Numbered from the stretch's first letter, positions 10,984-19,192 are shown. The stretch is DNA of 38,466 nt from an uncultured Candidatus Nemicrothrix sp. (GCA_903867185.1 CAIPQK010000130.1:1-38466); one strand, 5' to 3'. Translations and numbers: made by a program. Notes: generated from the letters alone by a model not told the origin.

Positions 10984-11319
10984 TCAGCCGGCCTGTTCAG
11001 GTCGCACACGCACCTCGATCGCGTCGATCGCGTTTGGTCCGAGTTCGGTTCGCAGACGTTCAACAAGATCGTGTTCGAGAAAGCGCAATTGCGTTGCCCA
11101 CGCCGGATCGGAAACAGCGACAACAAGTGTGGTTCCGCGCATCGAGACTGGCCGACTCTGTGCAGCAATGGCCTCGCCAACAAGATCTGACCAGCGCCCA
11201 AACACTCGTGTGGTGACATCGGCGGACGGTCCACCGAGGTGGCGAACGATGCGATCGAGGCTGGCGTTCATCGACACAGGATCGCTCGGCGCGGCGTCAG
11301 GCAGCGGTTCCCATGGCAT
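10984..11319 (-). CDS. dciA: DciA-like helicase loader (DUF721)
   Basis: From the ATG at 11319 the protein has 111 residues and contains the DUF721/DciA core: SLDRIVRHLGG, RVFGRWSDLVGEAIAAQSRP, then TTLVVAVSDPAWATQLRFLE. The family pattern is W..vVG..ia..t.p......L.v...s..W...L. DciA proteins interact with and help load the replicative helicase DnaB, and this window also has dnaB. The gene lies in its usual actinobacterial place between recF and gyrB. The open frame continues upstream into recF, but the residues before 11319 do not resemble the family. TACACT lies six bases before this ATG, and there is no Shine-Dalgarno sequence, which suggests a leaderless start. Confidence 0.85.
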   Translation of the reverse strand: MPWEPLPDAAPSDPVSMNASLDRIVRHLGGPSADVTTRVFGRWSDLVGEAIAAQSRPVSMRGTTLVVAVSDPAWATQLRFLEHDLVERLRTELGPNAIDAIEVRVRPEQAG

Positions 11320-11325
11320 AAGCGC

Positions 11326-11331
11326 AGTGTA
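11326..11331 (-). promoter_or_regulatory. -10 element TACACT for leaderless dciA mRNA
   Basis: In the 46-base gap after recF, TACACT is followed by six bases and then the dciA ATG. The hexamer and spacing are identical to those before the DUF3566 gene. It suggests dciA has its own promoter in addition to read-through from recF. Confidence 0.45.
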
Positions 11332-11365
11332 GGGATCGCTTCCGACAACGGGGCGATCGTTCGTA

Positions 11366-12445
11366 TTATTCGGGCCGAACCGCCGCACCCGAAACGCGTA
11401 ACACCAGTTCGGGCGTCGCTCCTGGTGGCAATCCAGCTGCACTCGATAACACCGTTTGGCCCGGCGGCAGATGGGCCAGAAGCGCCGCGCTTCGGTCGGG
11501 ATCGAGTTCAGAAAACACATCGTCGAGCAAAAGGATCGGGGACGACCCGGTTGCATCGGCAACAACGCGATGAGCCGCTAACCGCAACGCCAGAGCCAAT
11601 GATCGTTGTTCGCCTTGCGAGGCGTGTGTTCGCGACGGCAACCCGTCGAGATGAAGGACGAGATCGTCGCGATGTGGCCCAACGAGCGAAACGCCCCGGC
11701 GTAACTCGTCGCGACGCGCCGCCTCGAGCGCTGCGGCAAGGCCCTGTTCTCGCCATGGCGCGTCGTAGGTTGTTGTTACGGGCACCGGACGACCAGCAAC
11801 TTGTTCGTAGGCAAGGTTCAACGCAGGAGCGAGTTCTGTCACTAGTTCGTCTCGAGCATGCGCGAGAGCTTCTCCGGTTTCAATCAACTTTGTGTCCCAA
11901 ACGCTGAGAGTCGACTCGATGTCGGGAGTAAGTCGGCCTCCTGCTTGTTTCAACAAGGCATTGCGCTGCTTCAAAATTTTTTCGAGGTCAGATCTCAACG
12001 AATCAAACGCTGGACGGCGAGCCACCAAAGCATCATCGAGATACTGGCGTCGTTGCGCTGGTCCTCCCTTTACCAATTCAAGGTCGTCGGGCGAAAACAC
12101 CGAGACTCGCAAGGCGCCGAGTAGGTCCCGGGTCCGAGCAAGCTTTTGTTTGTTCACCTGCACTCGACCGCGGCCCGTTGACGCGAGCTCCGCCTCAATA
12201 AGGAGTTGTCGGCCTTCGCGTTCGCCTTCGGCGCGGATGACCGCCGAGGAAGCGCCGGCCCGAACCAACGCATCGTTTGGCGCACCGCGAAACGAAGAAA
12301 GCGTGGCGAGGTAGCCAATGGCTTCCATCACGTTGGTCTTGCCTTCGCCGTTGGCGCCAAGTAGCGCTGTAAGCCCTGGTGCAAACGAAATATCTGCGCT
12401 GGCGTAGGACCGGAAATCGGTGAGCCAGAGACGAGCGAGCCGCAC
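11366..12445 (-). CDS. recF: DNA replication and repair protein RecF
   Basis: The 359-residue SMC-like ATPase has the Walker A motif GANGEGKTN near residue 30, a signature motif SQGEQRSLALAL and Walker B ILLLDDVFSELD near the C-terminus. RecF binds single/double-strand junctions at gapped DNA and, with RecO and RecR, helps load RecA. The start is GTG at 12445, one base after the dnaN stop codon, so translation is probably coupled to dnaN. The ending VLRVSGAAVRPE is typical in length. No frameshift or missing motif is seen. Confidence 0.96.
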   Translation of the reverse strand: MRLARLWLTDFRSYASADISFAPGLTALLGANGEGKTNVMEAIGYLATLSSFRGAPNDALVRAGASSAVIRAEGEREGRQLLIEAELASTGRGRVQVNKQKLARTRDLLGALRVSVFSPDDLELVKGGPAQRRQYLDDALVARRPAFDSLRSDLEKILKQRNALLKQAGGRLTPDIESTLSVWDTKLIETGEALAHARDELVTELAPALNLAYEQVAGRPVPVTTTYDAPWREQGLAAALEAARRDELRRGVSLVGPHRDDLVLHLDGLPSRTHASQGEQRSLALALRLAAHRVVADATGSSPILLLDDVFSELDPDRSAALLAHLPPGQTVLSSAAGLPPGATPELVLRVSGAAVRPE

Positions 12446-12446
12446 G

Positions 12447-13547
12447 TCAGTTACGGATCGGCATCAACAAGTACAAGAAATCGTCGGTCTCGTTGCCTCG
12501 AATGAGAACCGGGCTTGTGGGCCGAGCAATTTCGATCGTGATTTCGTCGGAAGGTGCTGCTTCGATTCCCGCTCGTAAATATTCTGGGTTGAACGAAATC
12601 TCGAGTTCTTCGCCAACATGTCGCGCGTCGATAACTTCATCGGCCTTGCCAACATCAAAGGTTTCCGCAATCAATTCGACGGAATCGTTTTTGATGTCGA
12701 GACGGATTTTGGTTGTTTCTTTGGAAAGAAGACCAACGCGCTTCAGCGCGTCGAGGAAAATTTCGCGTTCGATCGTGAGGCGGTTTGGGTGTGAGTCCGC
12801 TGTCTTCGGGAGAAGGTTTTCGTAATCAGGGAAGCTTCCGTCGAGAAGTTGACTCACAAGACGAACGCCGTCGACCTCGAATGAGACATATCGCTCGGCA
12901 AGACGAATCGTGACCGTCTCTGCTGTCGAAAGTAGGCGGTTGAGTTCTTTGAGTGCCGAAGAAGGAACCAGAACCTTTTGGCCCTCGGTAAGGATCGATG
13001 TTCCGGGAAGATCGCGAATGGCAAGTCGGTACGTATCGGTGGCGACGAGCCGAATTCCGGTTCCGTGGGCGGCGATCGAAACACCGGTGAGTTCGAACTT
13101 CCGTGATTCGTCAGTGCTCGCCGCCGAAACAACCTGAGAAATCGCGTCGCGCAAAAGTGCTGCGTCGATCGTGACAGCAGAGTCAGTCGCTTCTGGCATC
13201 GGTGGGTAATCGATGGCGATGGTCTTGACGGCGAACTGCGAACGCCCGGACCCAATACGAACTTCATTGTCGTCCGCCTCGAAGGTGACCGCTCCTTCGG
13301 GAAGGTTGCGAACAATTTCAGTTAGAAGTTTGGCGGGAACCAGAACGGTCCCGTCGCGAGACCCGGACACCGATGCAGTCGCGATGATGGTGAGGTCGAG
13401 ATCACTCCCGGTCACTTGAAGATCGTCGCCAACCAGCACGAGGTTGAGACCGGTTAACGCTTGGCGCCCGGAGCTCCGCGGAGTAACGCCGCGAGAGGCA
13501 ACGGAGATGGCTTCGACGAGGGGATCTCGCTCACAACGGAACTTCAC
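12447..13547 (-). CDS. dnaN: DNA polymerase III beta subunit (sliding clamp)
   Basis: The 366-residue protein begins MKFRCERDPLVEAISVASR and ends YLLMPIRN; the C-terminal P-I-R style ending is the clamp signature. It consists of three repeated clamp domains of about 120 residues. As a dimeric ring it tethers the polymerase to DNA. The start is GTG at 13547. It follows oriC and precedes recF, the classic dnaA-dnaN-recF order. The Shine-Dalgarno sequence is weak (AGGAAAG about 12 bases upstream). Confidence 0.97.
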   Translation of the reverse strand: MKFRCERDPLVEAISVASRGVTPRSSGRQALTGLNLVLVGDDLQVTGSDLDLTIIATASVSGSRDGTVLVPAKLLTEIVRNLPEGAVTFEADDNEVRIGSGRSQFAVKTIAIDYPPMPEATDSAVTIDAALLRDAISQVVSAASTDESRKFELTGVSIAAHGTGIRLVATDTYRLAIRDLPGTSILTEGQKVLVPSSALKELNRLLSTAETVTIRLAERYVSFEVDGVRLVSQLLDGSFPDYENLLPKTADSHPNRLTIEREIFLDALKRVGLLSKETTKIRLDIKNDSVELIAETFDVGKADEVIDARHVGEELEISFNPEYLRAGIEAAPSDEITIEIARPTSPVLIRGNETDDFLYLLMPIRN

Positions 13548-13866
13548 GTCGGCTCACTTTCCTGACAGACGGTCGTACTTGATGTTGTTTTAAAAAAGAA
13601 GGAGAAATAGGTAGTGGTAGTAATAAGGGCTGTGGATTGTGGACAAACCAGTGTTTTCCCAGCGTATGAGTGGTTTTGTTGTCCGGCGCTCATCCACAGC
13701 AGTCCACAGTCTGAACCGCGGGAGTGACAGCGCGGGGGATGACTGTCGGTTCGTCCCCTGTTCATGCAGTAGCGCGCGCGCCCTGGTCCACCGGGTTGTC
13801 CACCGCGCGAGTGTTCGGAATGACGCGCGGGTGTTCGGGAAAAGGTGGTTGTGGCGAACATGACGA
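13548..13866. other. Probable chromosomal replication origin (oriC)
   Basis: This 319-base non-coding gap lies between dnaN and dnaA. It contains a perfect actinobacterial DnaA box on the minus strand (TTGTCCACA, 13638-13646), and on the plus strand TCATCCACA (13690-13698, one mismatch), CAGTCCACA (13700-13708), TGGTCCACC (13784-13792) and TTGTCCACC (13796-13804, one mismatch). An AT-rich stretch (about 13588-13609) lies at the dnaN side, separated from the first box by a triplet run. Genes on either side diverge from here, and parS lies about 5.5 kb away. GC skew would test it, but I did not compute it. Confidence 0.85.
13612..13646 (-). promoter_or_regulatory. DnaA-trio-like unwinding element with GC clamp and DnaA boxes
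   Basis: Going from the boxes toward dnaN the order is: perfect DnaA box (13638-13646), a two-mismatch box overlapping it (13631-13639), a GC clamp (GGGC, 13627-13630), then five in-phase triplets (13612-13626). Read 3' to 5' on the plus strand these triplets are AAT, AAT, GAT, GGT, GAT. The published DnaA-trio consensus is 3'-(G/A)AT-5', and four of the five fit it. An AT-rich segment follows. This is the arrangement of the bacterial basal unwinding system. The call is inferred from motif order alone. Confidence 0.6.
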
Positions 13867-15279
13867 TCAGTTGTTCCTGATTCGTTGAGTGAGTTCGGTG
13901 ACCTGGTCGTAGATCTGTCGGCGTTCTTTCATAAGGCCACTGATTTTCTCGACAGCATGAATAACGGTGGTGTGATCTCGTCCGCCGAAATCGCGAGCAA
14001 TGGCCGGGTAACTGAGGTCGGTCATTTCTCGCATGACGTACATTCCGATTTGGCGAGCGGTCACCAGTGGACGACGACGGCTTTGTCCTCGGATCTCCTC
14101 GAGGGTGAAATCAAACATTTCCGAGGTCTTCTCGAGGATCAACGCAGGTGTGATGGGTCGCGGCTGAGTGTGGGTGAGGATGTCGCTGAGGACCCCTTCG
14201 GCCAATTCAACAGTGAGGGGGTTGCCGGTGAGGCTGGCGAATGCGCAGACCCGGATAAGCGCACCTTCAAGCTCACGAATGTTGTTGGTGATATTTGAGG
14301 CAATGAATTCAAGGACGTCGGGCGGTGGAGCGACGGGCTCTCGCTCGGCCTTTTTGCGGAGGATGGCGAGCCGGGTTTCCAGTTCAGGGGGATTGATCTC
14401 GGTGATGAGCCCCATCTTGAAACGGCTGCGGAGCCGATCCTCGAGGGTGGAAATGGAATCAGGCGGCCGATCTGAGGAAAGCACAATTTGGGCATTGGCT
14501 TGATAGAGCGACTCGAACGTATGGAAGAGCTCTTCTTGAAGGCCCTCCTTTCCTTCGATGATCTGAATGTCATCGAGAAGTAAGACGTCGATTTCGCGGT
14601 AGCGCTTCTTGAATTCCGGCATGGTGTTCTGACGAATGGCGTCGACGTACTGATTCAGGAATTGTTCGGTCGAGACATAACGAACCTGATGGCCGGGGTA
14701 GATCTCGCGGACATAGTTAGCAATGGCCTGGAGAAGATGGGTCTTGCCAAGGCCAGCGTCGCCATAGATGAAGAGCGGGTTGTACGACTTTGCTGGCGTC
14801 TCGGCGACGCTGAGGGCCGCGGCGTGGGCGAACCGGTTCGATGTACCGGTGACGAATGCGTCGAAGGTATAGCGAGGGTTCACGGGAAGCCCGAGCTCCG
14901 CCGACGGGGGCGGCGTTGTCCCCAGATTTGTAGGAGTTGTCAACAGATCTTGCCCAAGGTTGTGGGTATCTGTGGCTGCACCTGTGGGTGGAGCTGGGGA
15001 GAAGTTTGCTGCTGGCGGCGCGACGTCGGTTTGGACGTGAATGAAAAGCGAGATATCGCTTTGCCCAATGTCAGCGAGCGCACCGGAGACCAAGGTGAGA
15101 TAGCGCGTCTCAAGCCGTTCCTTGACTACAGAACTGGGCACAGCGACCGAAAGTACGGTTCCCTCGAGATCGAGGGGCGTCACCATCGAGAACGTGGTCA
15201 TCCACACGGCCTCGGAGACCTGCTCGCGCAAAGCAACCGTGCACTTCGTCCACAACTGTTCGGCTTGGTCCACCTGCAC
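13867..15279 (-). CDS. dnaA: Chromosomal replication initiator protein DnaA
   Basis: The AAA+ ATPase has Walker A GDAGLGKTH, Walker B VLLLDDIQII, and the C-terminal DnaA-box-binding helix-turn-helix signature GRDHTTVIHAVEKI. Domain I (AEQLWTKCTVALREQVSEAVW) opens the protein, and a Pro/Ala/Thr-rich linker precedes the ATPase. I chose the GTG at 15279 (470 residues) because AGGGG lies about five bases ahead and domain I starts immediately; GTGs at 15309 and 15321 are alternatives. DnaA-ATP binds oriC boxes and opens the duplex. Several DnaA-box-like sites lie around and just upstream of the start, which fits autoregulation. Confidence 0.97.
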   Translation of the reverse strand: MQVDQAEQLWTKCTVALREQVSEAVWMTTFSMVTPLDLEGTVLSVAVPSSVVKERLETRYLTLVSGALADIGQSDISLFIHVQTDVAPPAANFSPAPPTGAATDTHNLGQDLLTTPTNLGTTPPPSAELGLPVNPRYTFDAFVTGTSNRFAHAAALSVAETPAKSYNPLFIYGDAGLGKTHLLQAIANYVREIYPGHQVRYVSTEQFLNQYVDAIRQNTMPEFKKRYREIDVLLLDDIQIIEGKEGLQEELFHTFESLYQANAQIVLSSDRPPDSISTLEDRLRSRFKMGLITEINPPELETRLAILRKKAEREPVAPPPDVLEFIASNITNNIRELEGALIRVCAFASLTGNPLTVELAEGVLSDILTHTQPRPITPALILEKTSEMFDFTLEEIRGQSRRRPLVTARQIGMYVMREMTDLSYPAIARDFGGRDHTTVIHAVEKISGLMKERRQIYDQVTELTQRIRNN

Positions 15280-15609
15280 GACGGCCCCTGACAATGGGTT
15301 TGGTTCCACAACAACGTGCACACTTGTGGAAAAAGTCGGCCGCTGTCCACACGGGGTGGTTTGCCGCCCTTCAGCACAGGTGTGCCCCATCCTGAAGCGC
15401 CGTTATCGAGGCCCTGTGGATGGGCGCGGGACCGTAGCACGACACCGGTGTTGCTGCATCTGGCCTCCACCCTCTAGCGTTGGCCTCCGAACAGGTGTCG
15501 GGCTCCTTGCGCACGCGTCAGGCCGGGCCCGTTTCCACACCACAACCCTTGTCTAAGAATCAACGATCTGTCGGATCCCTACTGGGTCTCCAGGTCGCGG
15601 AGGCCCCTC
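15280..15609. promoter_or_regulatory. dnaA-rpmH divergent intergenic region with DnaA-box-like sites
   Basis: This 330-base gap separates the divergent dnaA and rpmH genes. DnaA-box-like sequences are TTTTCCACA on the minus strand (15325-15333, one mismatch) and CTGTCCACA on the plus strand (15343-15351, one mismatch). Weaker sites are GGTTCCACA (15302-15310) and CCATCCACA on the minus strand (15415-15423). Two more one-mismatch sites lie just inside dnaA (15198-15206 and 15246-15254). Such clusters upstream of dnaA usually serve autoregulation and may also help origin function. No other gene is visible here. Confidence 0.6.
15451..15480 (+). promoter_or_regulatory. Candidate rpmH promoter (TTGCTG-18-TAGCGT)
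   Basis: TTGCTG (15451-15456) and TAGCGT (15475-15480) are separated by 18 bases and face rpmH, whose start is about 130 bases downstream. The -10 fits the actinobacterial TAnnnT form. A TAGCGT also occurs upstream of panB. This is a motif match only. Confidence 0.35.
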
Positions 15610-15744
15610 GTGAAGCGTACGTTCCAGCCCAATAACCGCCGCCGGGCGAAGAAGCATGGCTTCCGTTCCCGCATGGCCACCCGTGCAGGTCGCAACGTTC
15701 TGCGATCTCGCCGCCTTAAGGGCCGCAAACGGCTGTCGGCCTGA
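15610..15744 (+). CDS. rpmH: 50S ribosomal protein L34
   Basis: The 44-residue protein starts at GTG and reads [20 protein letters not shown], ending LKGRKRLSA; this is the highly conserved basic L34. GGAGG (15599-15603) lies six bases before the start. It is too short for many ORF callers. L34 is a late-assembling large-subunit protein. It heads the rpmH-rnpA-yidD-yidC-jag cluster found next to dnaA in most bacteria, and its stop codon overlaps the probable start of rnpA. Confidence 0.98.
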   Translation: MKRTFQPNNRRRAKKHGFRSRMATRAGRNVLRSRRLKGRKRLSA

Positions 15745-16091
15745 TCTGGCGAATTCGTGATCGCCGCACGTTCGAAGAACTGCGACGGCGCGGTCGTCGG
15801 GTTCGTCGTGGCACGGTGGCGGTAACCATGTTGGCGTCGTCGGTGTCAGTTGACGAGCCGCCGAGAGTCGCGTTCGCCGTGTCCCGCAAGGTCGGAACCG
15901 CCGTTGTGCGGAATCGTCTGCGCCGGCAGGTACGAGCCCACCTCGGCGAGCTGCGAGCGGCAGAAAGCCCCCTTTTCCCTTCAGGTTCTTGGCTTTTTGC
16001 CATTCAGCCTGGAGCGGCAGAAGCCGACCGGTCGGTCCTTCTGGCCGACGTTGAGAGTTGCCTCGGCCGTCTTGTTGGGAGTTCCCAATGA
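15741..16091 (+). CDS. rnpA: Ribonuclease P protein component (start codon non-canonical or unresolved)
   Basis: The protein matches Rnp[19 protein letters not shown] at the N-terminus, [20 protein letters not shown] with the RNR signature in the middle, and the right total length. It helps the RNase P RNA mature tRNA 5' ends. The oddity is the start. The conserved N-terminal helix lies upstream of the first GTG in frame (15816). Back to the in-frame stop at 15717-15719 there is no ATG, GTG or TTG. Candidates are CTG (15741, overlapping the rpmH stop), ATC (15744) and ATT (15753). I give 15741, which makes 116 residues; the true start is uncertain. A 91-residue GTG form would lose the conserved N-terminus. 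The stop overlaps the yidD start as ATGA. Confidence 0.85.
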   Translation: MIWRIRDRRTFEELRRRGRRVRRGTVAVTMLASSVSVDEPPRVAFAVSRKVGTAVVRNRLRRQVRAHLGELRAAESPLFPSGSWLFAIQPGAAEADRSVLLADVESCLGRLVGSSQ

Positions 16092-16378
16092 GCGCGGTCT
16101 GTGGGCACAACCACGATTTGTCGCGCGCGACTGACCCCGAGCATCGCCCGTCGTTTCCTGCGCGTCTGACGGCATGGGGTGTGCGCGGCTATCAATGGTT
16201 GTTTGCCGGCCGGGTTTCGCCCTGCCGTTACGTCCCGACCTGTTCGTCCTACGCCCTCGAAGCACTCGAGGTGCATGGGTTCGTGCGGGGTTCTTGGTTG
16301 TCGATTCGACGACTGGGCCGGTGCCATCCTTGGGGTGGTTCAGGATGGGATCCCGTTCCCGATAGGAAGGCCGCCTAG
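16088..16378 (+). CDS. yidD: Membrane protein insertion efficiency factor YidD
   Basis: The 96-residue protein has the YidD core: [39 protein letters not shown], then [14 protein letters not shown]. The paired cysteines and the CHPW motif are family marks. It is a small membrane-associated protein thought to help YidC insertion. The start is ATG at 16088, overlapping the rnpA stop as ATGA, so translation is probably coupled. It is three bases from yidC. An in-frame start at 16058 would add ten unlikely residues. Confidence 0.95.
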   Translation: MSAVCGHNHDLSRATDPEHRPSFPARLTAWGVRGYQWLFAGRVSPCRYVPTCSSYALEALEVHGFVRGSWLSIRRLGRCHPWGGSGWDPVPDRKAA

Positions 16379-16381
16379 TCA

Positions 16382-17548
16382 ATGGAAGCGTTTTTTAAAG
16401 CCTTCGCGTCAGTGTTGGCGTTCTTCTACGACATCACCGGGAACTATGCCGTTGCCATCATCCTCCTGACATTGGTGGTGATGATCATCGTCACGCCGCT
16501 GACCCTCAAGGGCACGCGGTCGATGATGGTGATGCAGCAGCTCCAGCCGGAAATGAAGAAGATTCAGGCCCGGTACAAAGACGACCGACAGAAGCTCAAT
16601 GAAGAACTTCTGAAGTTCTATAAGGAAAACAGCATTAATCCGCTGGGCGGCTGCTTGCCCCTCTTGGTGCAGATGCCCGTGTTCCTTGTGCTCTACCAGG
16701 TGCTGCGGGGCCTCACTCGTCGAGTGAGCGATCTCGGCGCCGACGTCGGTTGGGTGGCGAACCAGTTCAGCCACGGCGTCACACCAACCAAGGCACCAGC
16801 ATTCGAACGCGTGTTCGATCCAGCGTGGATCAATCCCTCCACGAAGATGTACCAAAATCTCTCGACCTCCTATCAGATGGAGGCATTTGGCCTCGATCTT
16901 TCAGAGAGCGCGAGTCAAGCAATGAAGCAAGGCATTGGACATGCCCTGCCGTTCTTCGTGCTGATTGTGATTGTTGCCATTAGTGGCTTCATTCAGCAGC
17001 GACAGATTCAAGGCCGAAACCCAGGAGCTCAAACCAATAACCAGCAGCAAATGATCATGAAGATCATGCCGTTCTTCCTGCCGGTGATTTCGTTCGGTCT
17101 TCCTGCCGGTTTGGTTCTGTACTTTGCCGTATCGAACCTCTACCGAATCGGTCAGCAGGCATTCATTTCGAAGAGCATCTATGGCATTAGTGCCCCTGAC
17201 GGCACCAAGTCCTGGAAGCACCTCTTCGGCTTTGGTGTACAGCCCAAGGCTGCCCCGAAGTCGAAAAAGTCCACGTCGAAGTCCATCAGCGCAACCTCTC
17301 GCCCCGCCAAGAACGCAGGGGCCAAGGGTGGCGCAGGCAAGGGTTCGACGAAGGCACCAGCCAAAGCTGGGGCCTCCAAGGGCGGTCGGACAACCGGCCG
17401 CACCACCACCAGTTCCCGAGACACCAAGGGCAGCGATTCACCAAAGGATCAGAATCGCGAAGCGTCGACACCGTCGACCCCCTCGTCCGACGCCAGCGAT
17501 ACGTCATCGCCGCCGTTGCAGCCTCGGGCGCGCAAGAAGAAGAGGTAG
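16382..17548 (+). CDS. yidC: Membrane protein insertase YidC
   Basis: The 388-residue protein is the short Gram-positive type without the large periplasmic loop. The first membrane helix (about residues 22-42) is followed by TPLTLKGTRSM, which includes the conserved arginine of the hydrophilic groove, a charged cytoplasmic coiled hairpin (QPEMKKIQARYKDD), then NPLGGCLPLLVQMPVFLVLY and three further helices. A long C-terminal tail (about residues 283-388) is rich in Lys, Ala, Ser and Pro and probably contacts ribosomes. YidC inserts membrane proteins alone or with SecYEG. No lipobox is obvious at the N-terminus. AGGAAGG lies about 11 bases before the ATG. Confidence 0.97.
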   Translation: MEAFFKAFASVLAFFYDITGNYAVAIILLTLVVMIIVTPLTLKGTRSMMVMQQLQPEMKKIQARYKDDRQKLNEELLKFYKENSINPLGGCLPLLVQMPVFLVLYQVLRGLTRRVSDLGADVGWVANQFSHGVTPTKAPAFERVFDPAWINPSTKMYQNLSTSYQMEAFGLDLSESASQAMKQGIGHALPFFVLIVIVAISGFIQQRQIQGRNPGAQTNNQQQMIMKIMPFFLPVISFGLPAGLVLYFAVSNLYRIGQQAFISKSIYGISAPDGTKSWKHLFGFGVQPKAAPKSKKSTSKSISATSRPAKNAGAKGGAGKGSTKAPAKAGASKGGRTTGRTTTSSRDTKGSDSPKDQNREASTPSTPSSDASDTSSPPLQPRARKKKR

Positions 17549-17554
17549 TACCAC

Positions 17555-18406
17555 ATGGAGTGGGTGGAAATCACCGGCCGCACCGTCGAAGAGGCGAAAG
17601 ACGCGGCACTTGATCAATTAGGCGTCGACACTGTTGATGCAGAGTTTGAAATTCTCGAAGAACCCTCACGGGGACTGTTCGGCAAGACGAAGGGCCAGGC
17701 ACGAGTCCGGGCTCGTATTGCGCCGACCCGGCCCCGACCGAAGGTCGAGCGACGTGATCGTCGCAAGAAAAGCAGTGGAACTGGTGGGGGCCGCAACAAA
17801 GCCCAACGACCAACTGAACCTGCGACCGACGCGGCCCCGGCCGCACCAGCATCCAACGGCAAGCGCCCCAATCGCCGCAGCAGCGGCCCGAAGGCCGAGC
17901 CCACCGAGAAGGAAAACACCACCGTGACTGAAACCGTTGATGTCGATCTGGCGGAACACTCCCGCATCGTCACCGAGTTCCTCGATGGATTGGTCGATTC
18001 ATTCGACCTCGAGGGTCGTGTCGAAGCCGTGTCCATTGATGAGGAAACCACCGAGGTTCGAGTCGAAGGACGCGACCTTGGGATCCTCGTGGGCCCGAAG
18101 GGCAACACCCTCGCCGCCATCCAGGAACTCTCCCGGACGGTTATTCATCGCAAGGTGTCGGGCACGGCCGCAGGCCGCGTCCGCCTCGACGTTGCTGGGT
18201 ATCGCCAGCGCCGCCGTGAAGCCCTTGAGCAGTTCACCCGGGGAGTGGCCGAAGAGGTTCGTACCTCCGGTGTCCAAAAAGCCCTCGAGCCGATGGGATC
18301 AGCTGACCGCAAGGTTGTGCACGATGCGGTGAACGAGATCGAAGGCGTTTCCACCATTTCTGAGGGCGACGAACCTCGTCGCCGCGTGGTGCTCATTCCG
18401 TCCTGA
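17555..18406 (+). CDS. jag: Jag/KhpB RNA-binding protein
   Basis: The 283-residue protein has three parts. The Jag_N domain (residues 1-50) opens MEWVEITGRTVEEAKDAALD and includes SRGLFG. A basic, Ala/Pro-rich linker of about 70 residues follows. Then come a KH-type domain with the GxxG loop VGPKGNTLAAI (about residue 172) and an R3H domain with REALEQFTRGVAEEV. KhpB proteins bind RNA and are tied to cell-division and envelope control in Firmicutes. It starts seven bases after yidC, with GAGGTAG about ten bases upstream. A strong terminator lies 33 bases after the stop, so it ends this operon. Confidence 0.93.
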   Translation: MEWVEITGRTVEEAKDAALDQLGVDTVDAEFEILEEPSRGLFGKTKGQARVRARIAPTRPRPKVERRDRRKKSSGTGGGRNKAQRPTEPATDAAPAAPASNGKRPNRRSSGPKAEPTEKENTTVTETVDVDLAEHSRIVTEFLDGLVDSFDLEGRVEAVSIDEETTEVRVEGRDLGILVGPKGNTLAAIQELSRTVIHRKVSGTAAGRVRLDVAGYRQRRREALEQFTRGVAEEVRTSGVQKALEPMGSADRKVVHDAVNEIEGVSTISEGDEPRRRVVLIPS

Positions 18407-18438
18407 CCGACAGAGTGAGTAGTACCTGAGTCTGAGTC

Positions 18439-18473
18439 GATGGCCCCGCCTGGTGCGGGGCCATCGTCGTTTT
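18439..18473 (+). terminator. Rho-independent terminator after jag
   Basis: Perfect 11-base arms GATGGCCCCGC (18439-18449) and GCGGGGCCATC (18455-18465) flank the loop CTGGT and are followed by GTCGTTTT. It ends the rpmH-jag operon and also argues against long 5' versions of rsmG that would run through it. Confidence 0.85.
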
Positions 18474-18545
18474 CCGAGGCCCCCAGGATTCTGTGTGGGG
18501 CCTGGAGTGTCGCCGGAGCGGGTCTGCGGGTGCGACAATGAGCAG

Positions 18546-19157
18546 GTGCAACCCTCTCCCCCATTGCTGGCGGTCCTTGAGCGAGCTCGGCGCCTTGGCG
18601 TTCTGGGTCCCGGGCCGGTCCTCGACCACGTCGTTCACGCTCAAGGTTTCATCGATGTCCTCGCTGAACTTCCGGAAGGGTCGTTGGTGGTGGATCTCGG
18701 ATCCGGTGGTGGAATCCCTGGATTGGTGATTGCCGAGGCCCGACCCGACCTCCGGGTTCTCCTTCTGGATTCGCTTGAGCGGCGGGTCGCGCTCTTGGCC
18801 GAGGCCGTCGTTGCGATGAACTGGGAGGGTCGGGTCATTGCCGAGCTAGCTCGAGCAGAAGACACCGGCCGATCCCCGCAGTGGCGGGGCCAGGCCGATG
18901 CGGTGACTGCCCGCTCCTTCGGTCCCCCAGCGACGGTGGCGGAATGTGCGGCCCCTTTGCTTCGAGTCAACGGGATCCTCGTGGTCAGCGAACCGCCGGA
19001 AGCCAGTGACCGGTGGCCAGCAGAAGGGCTGGCGATCGTGGGCATGACCGACGAAGGCTCTCCCGTGGCGGGCATGCGCCGATTGCGCCAGACGTCGACC
19101 TGTCCCGAGACCTATCCACGCAGGGTGGGTATGCCGGCAAAGCGACCGTTGTTCTAG
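18546..19157 (+). CDS. rsmG: 16S rRNA (guanine-527-N7) methyltransferase RsmG
   Basis: From the GTG at 18546 the protein has 203 residues, the usual RsmG length. The SAM-binding motif reads VVDLGSGGGIPGLVIAEARP, followed by LLLDSLERRVALL and ADAVTARSFGPPATVAE. It methylates 16S G527; loss causes low-level streptomycin resistance in other bacteria. The frame is open further upstream, but those residues do not match the family and would overlap the jag terminator. There is no Shine-Dalgarno sequence; GACAAT lies six bases before the GTG and may be the -10 of a leaderless transcript. It precedes parA as in most actinobacteria. Confidence 0.92.
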   Translation: MQPSPPLLAVLERARRLGVLGPGPVLDHVVHAQGFIDVLAELPEGSLVVDLGSGGGIPGLVIAEARPDLRVLLLDSLERRVALLAEAVVAMNWEGRVIAELARAEDTGRSPQWRGQADAVTARSFGPPATVAECAAPLLRVNGILVVSEPPEASDRWPAEGLAIVGMTDEGSPVAGMRRLRQTSTCPETYPRRVGMPAKRPLF

Positions 19158-19176
19158 CTACTCGTTCCCGAGGGAA

Positions 19177-19192
19177 TGTTTCACGTGAAACA
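19177..19192. promoter_or_regulatory. parS centromere site 1
   Basis: TGTTTCACGTGAAACA is a perfect match to the bacterial parS consensus and a perfect palindrome. It lies in the rsmG-parA gap, 48 bases (start to start) from a second identical copy. ParB, encoded just downstream, loads here. Confidence 0.97.

Noticed and set aside
17230-17548. Low-complexity Lys/Ala/Ser/Pro tail of yidC as a possible frameshift product
   Set aside because: Basic C-terminal tails are normal for actinobacterial YidC and the frame ends cleanly six bases before jag.
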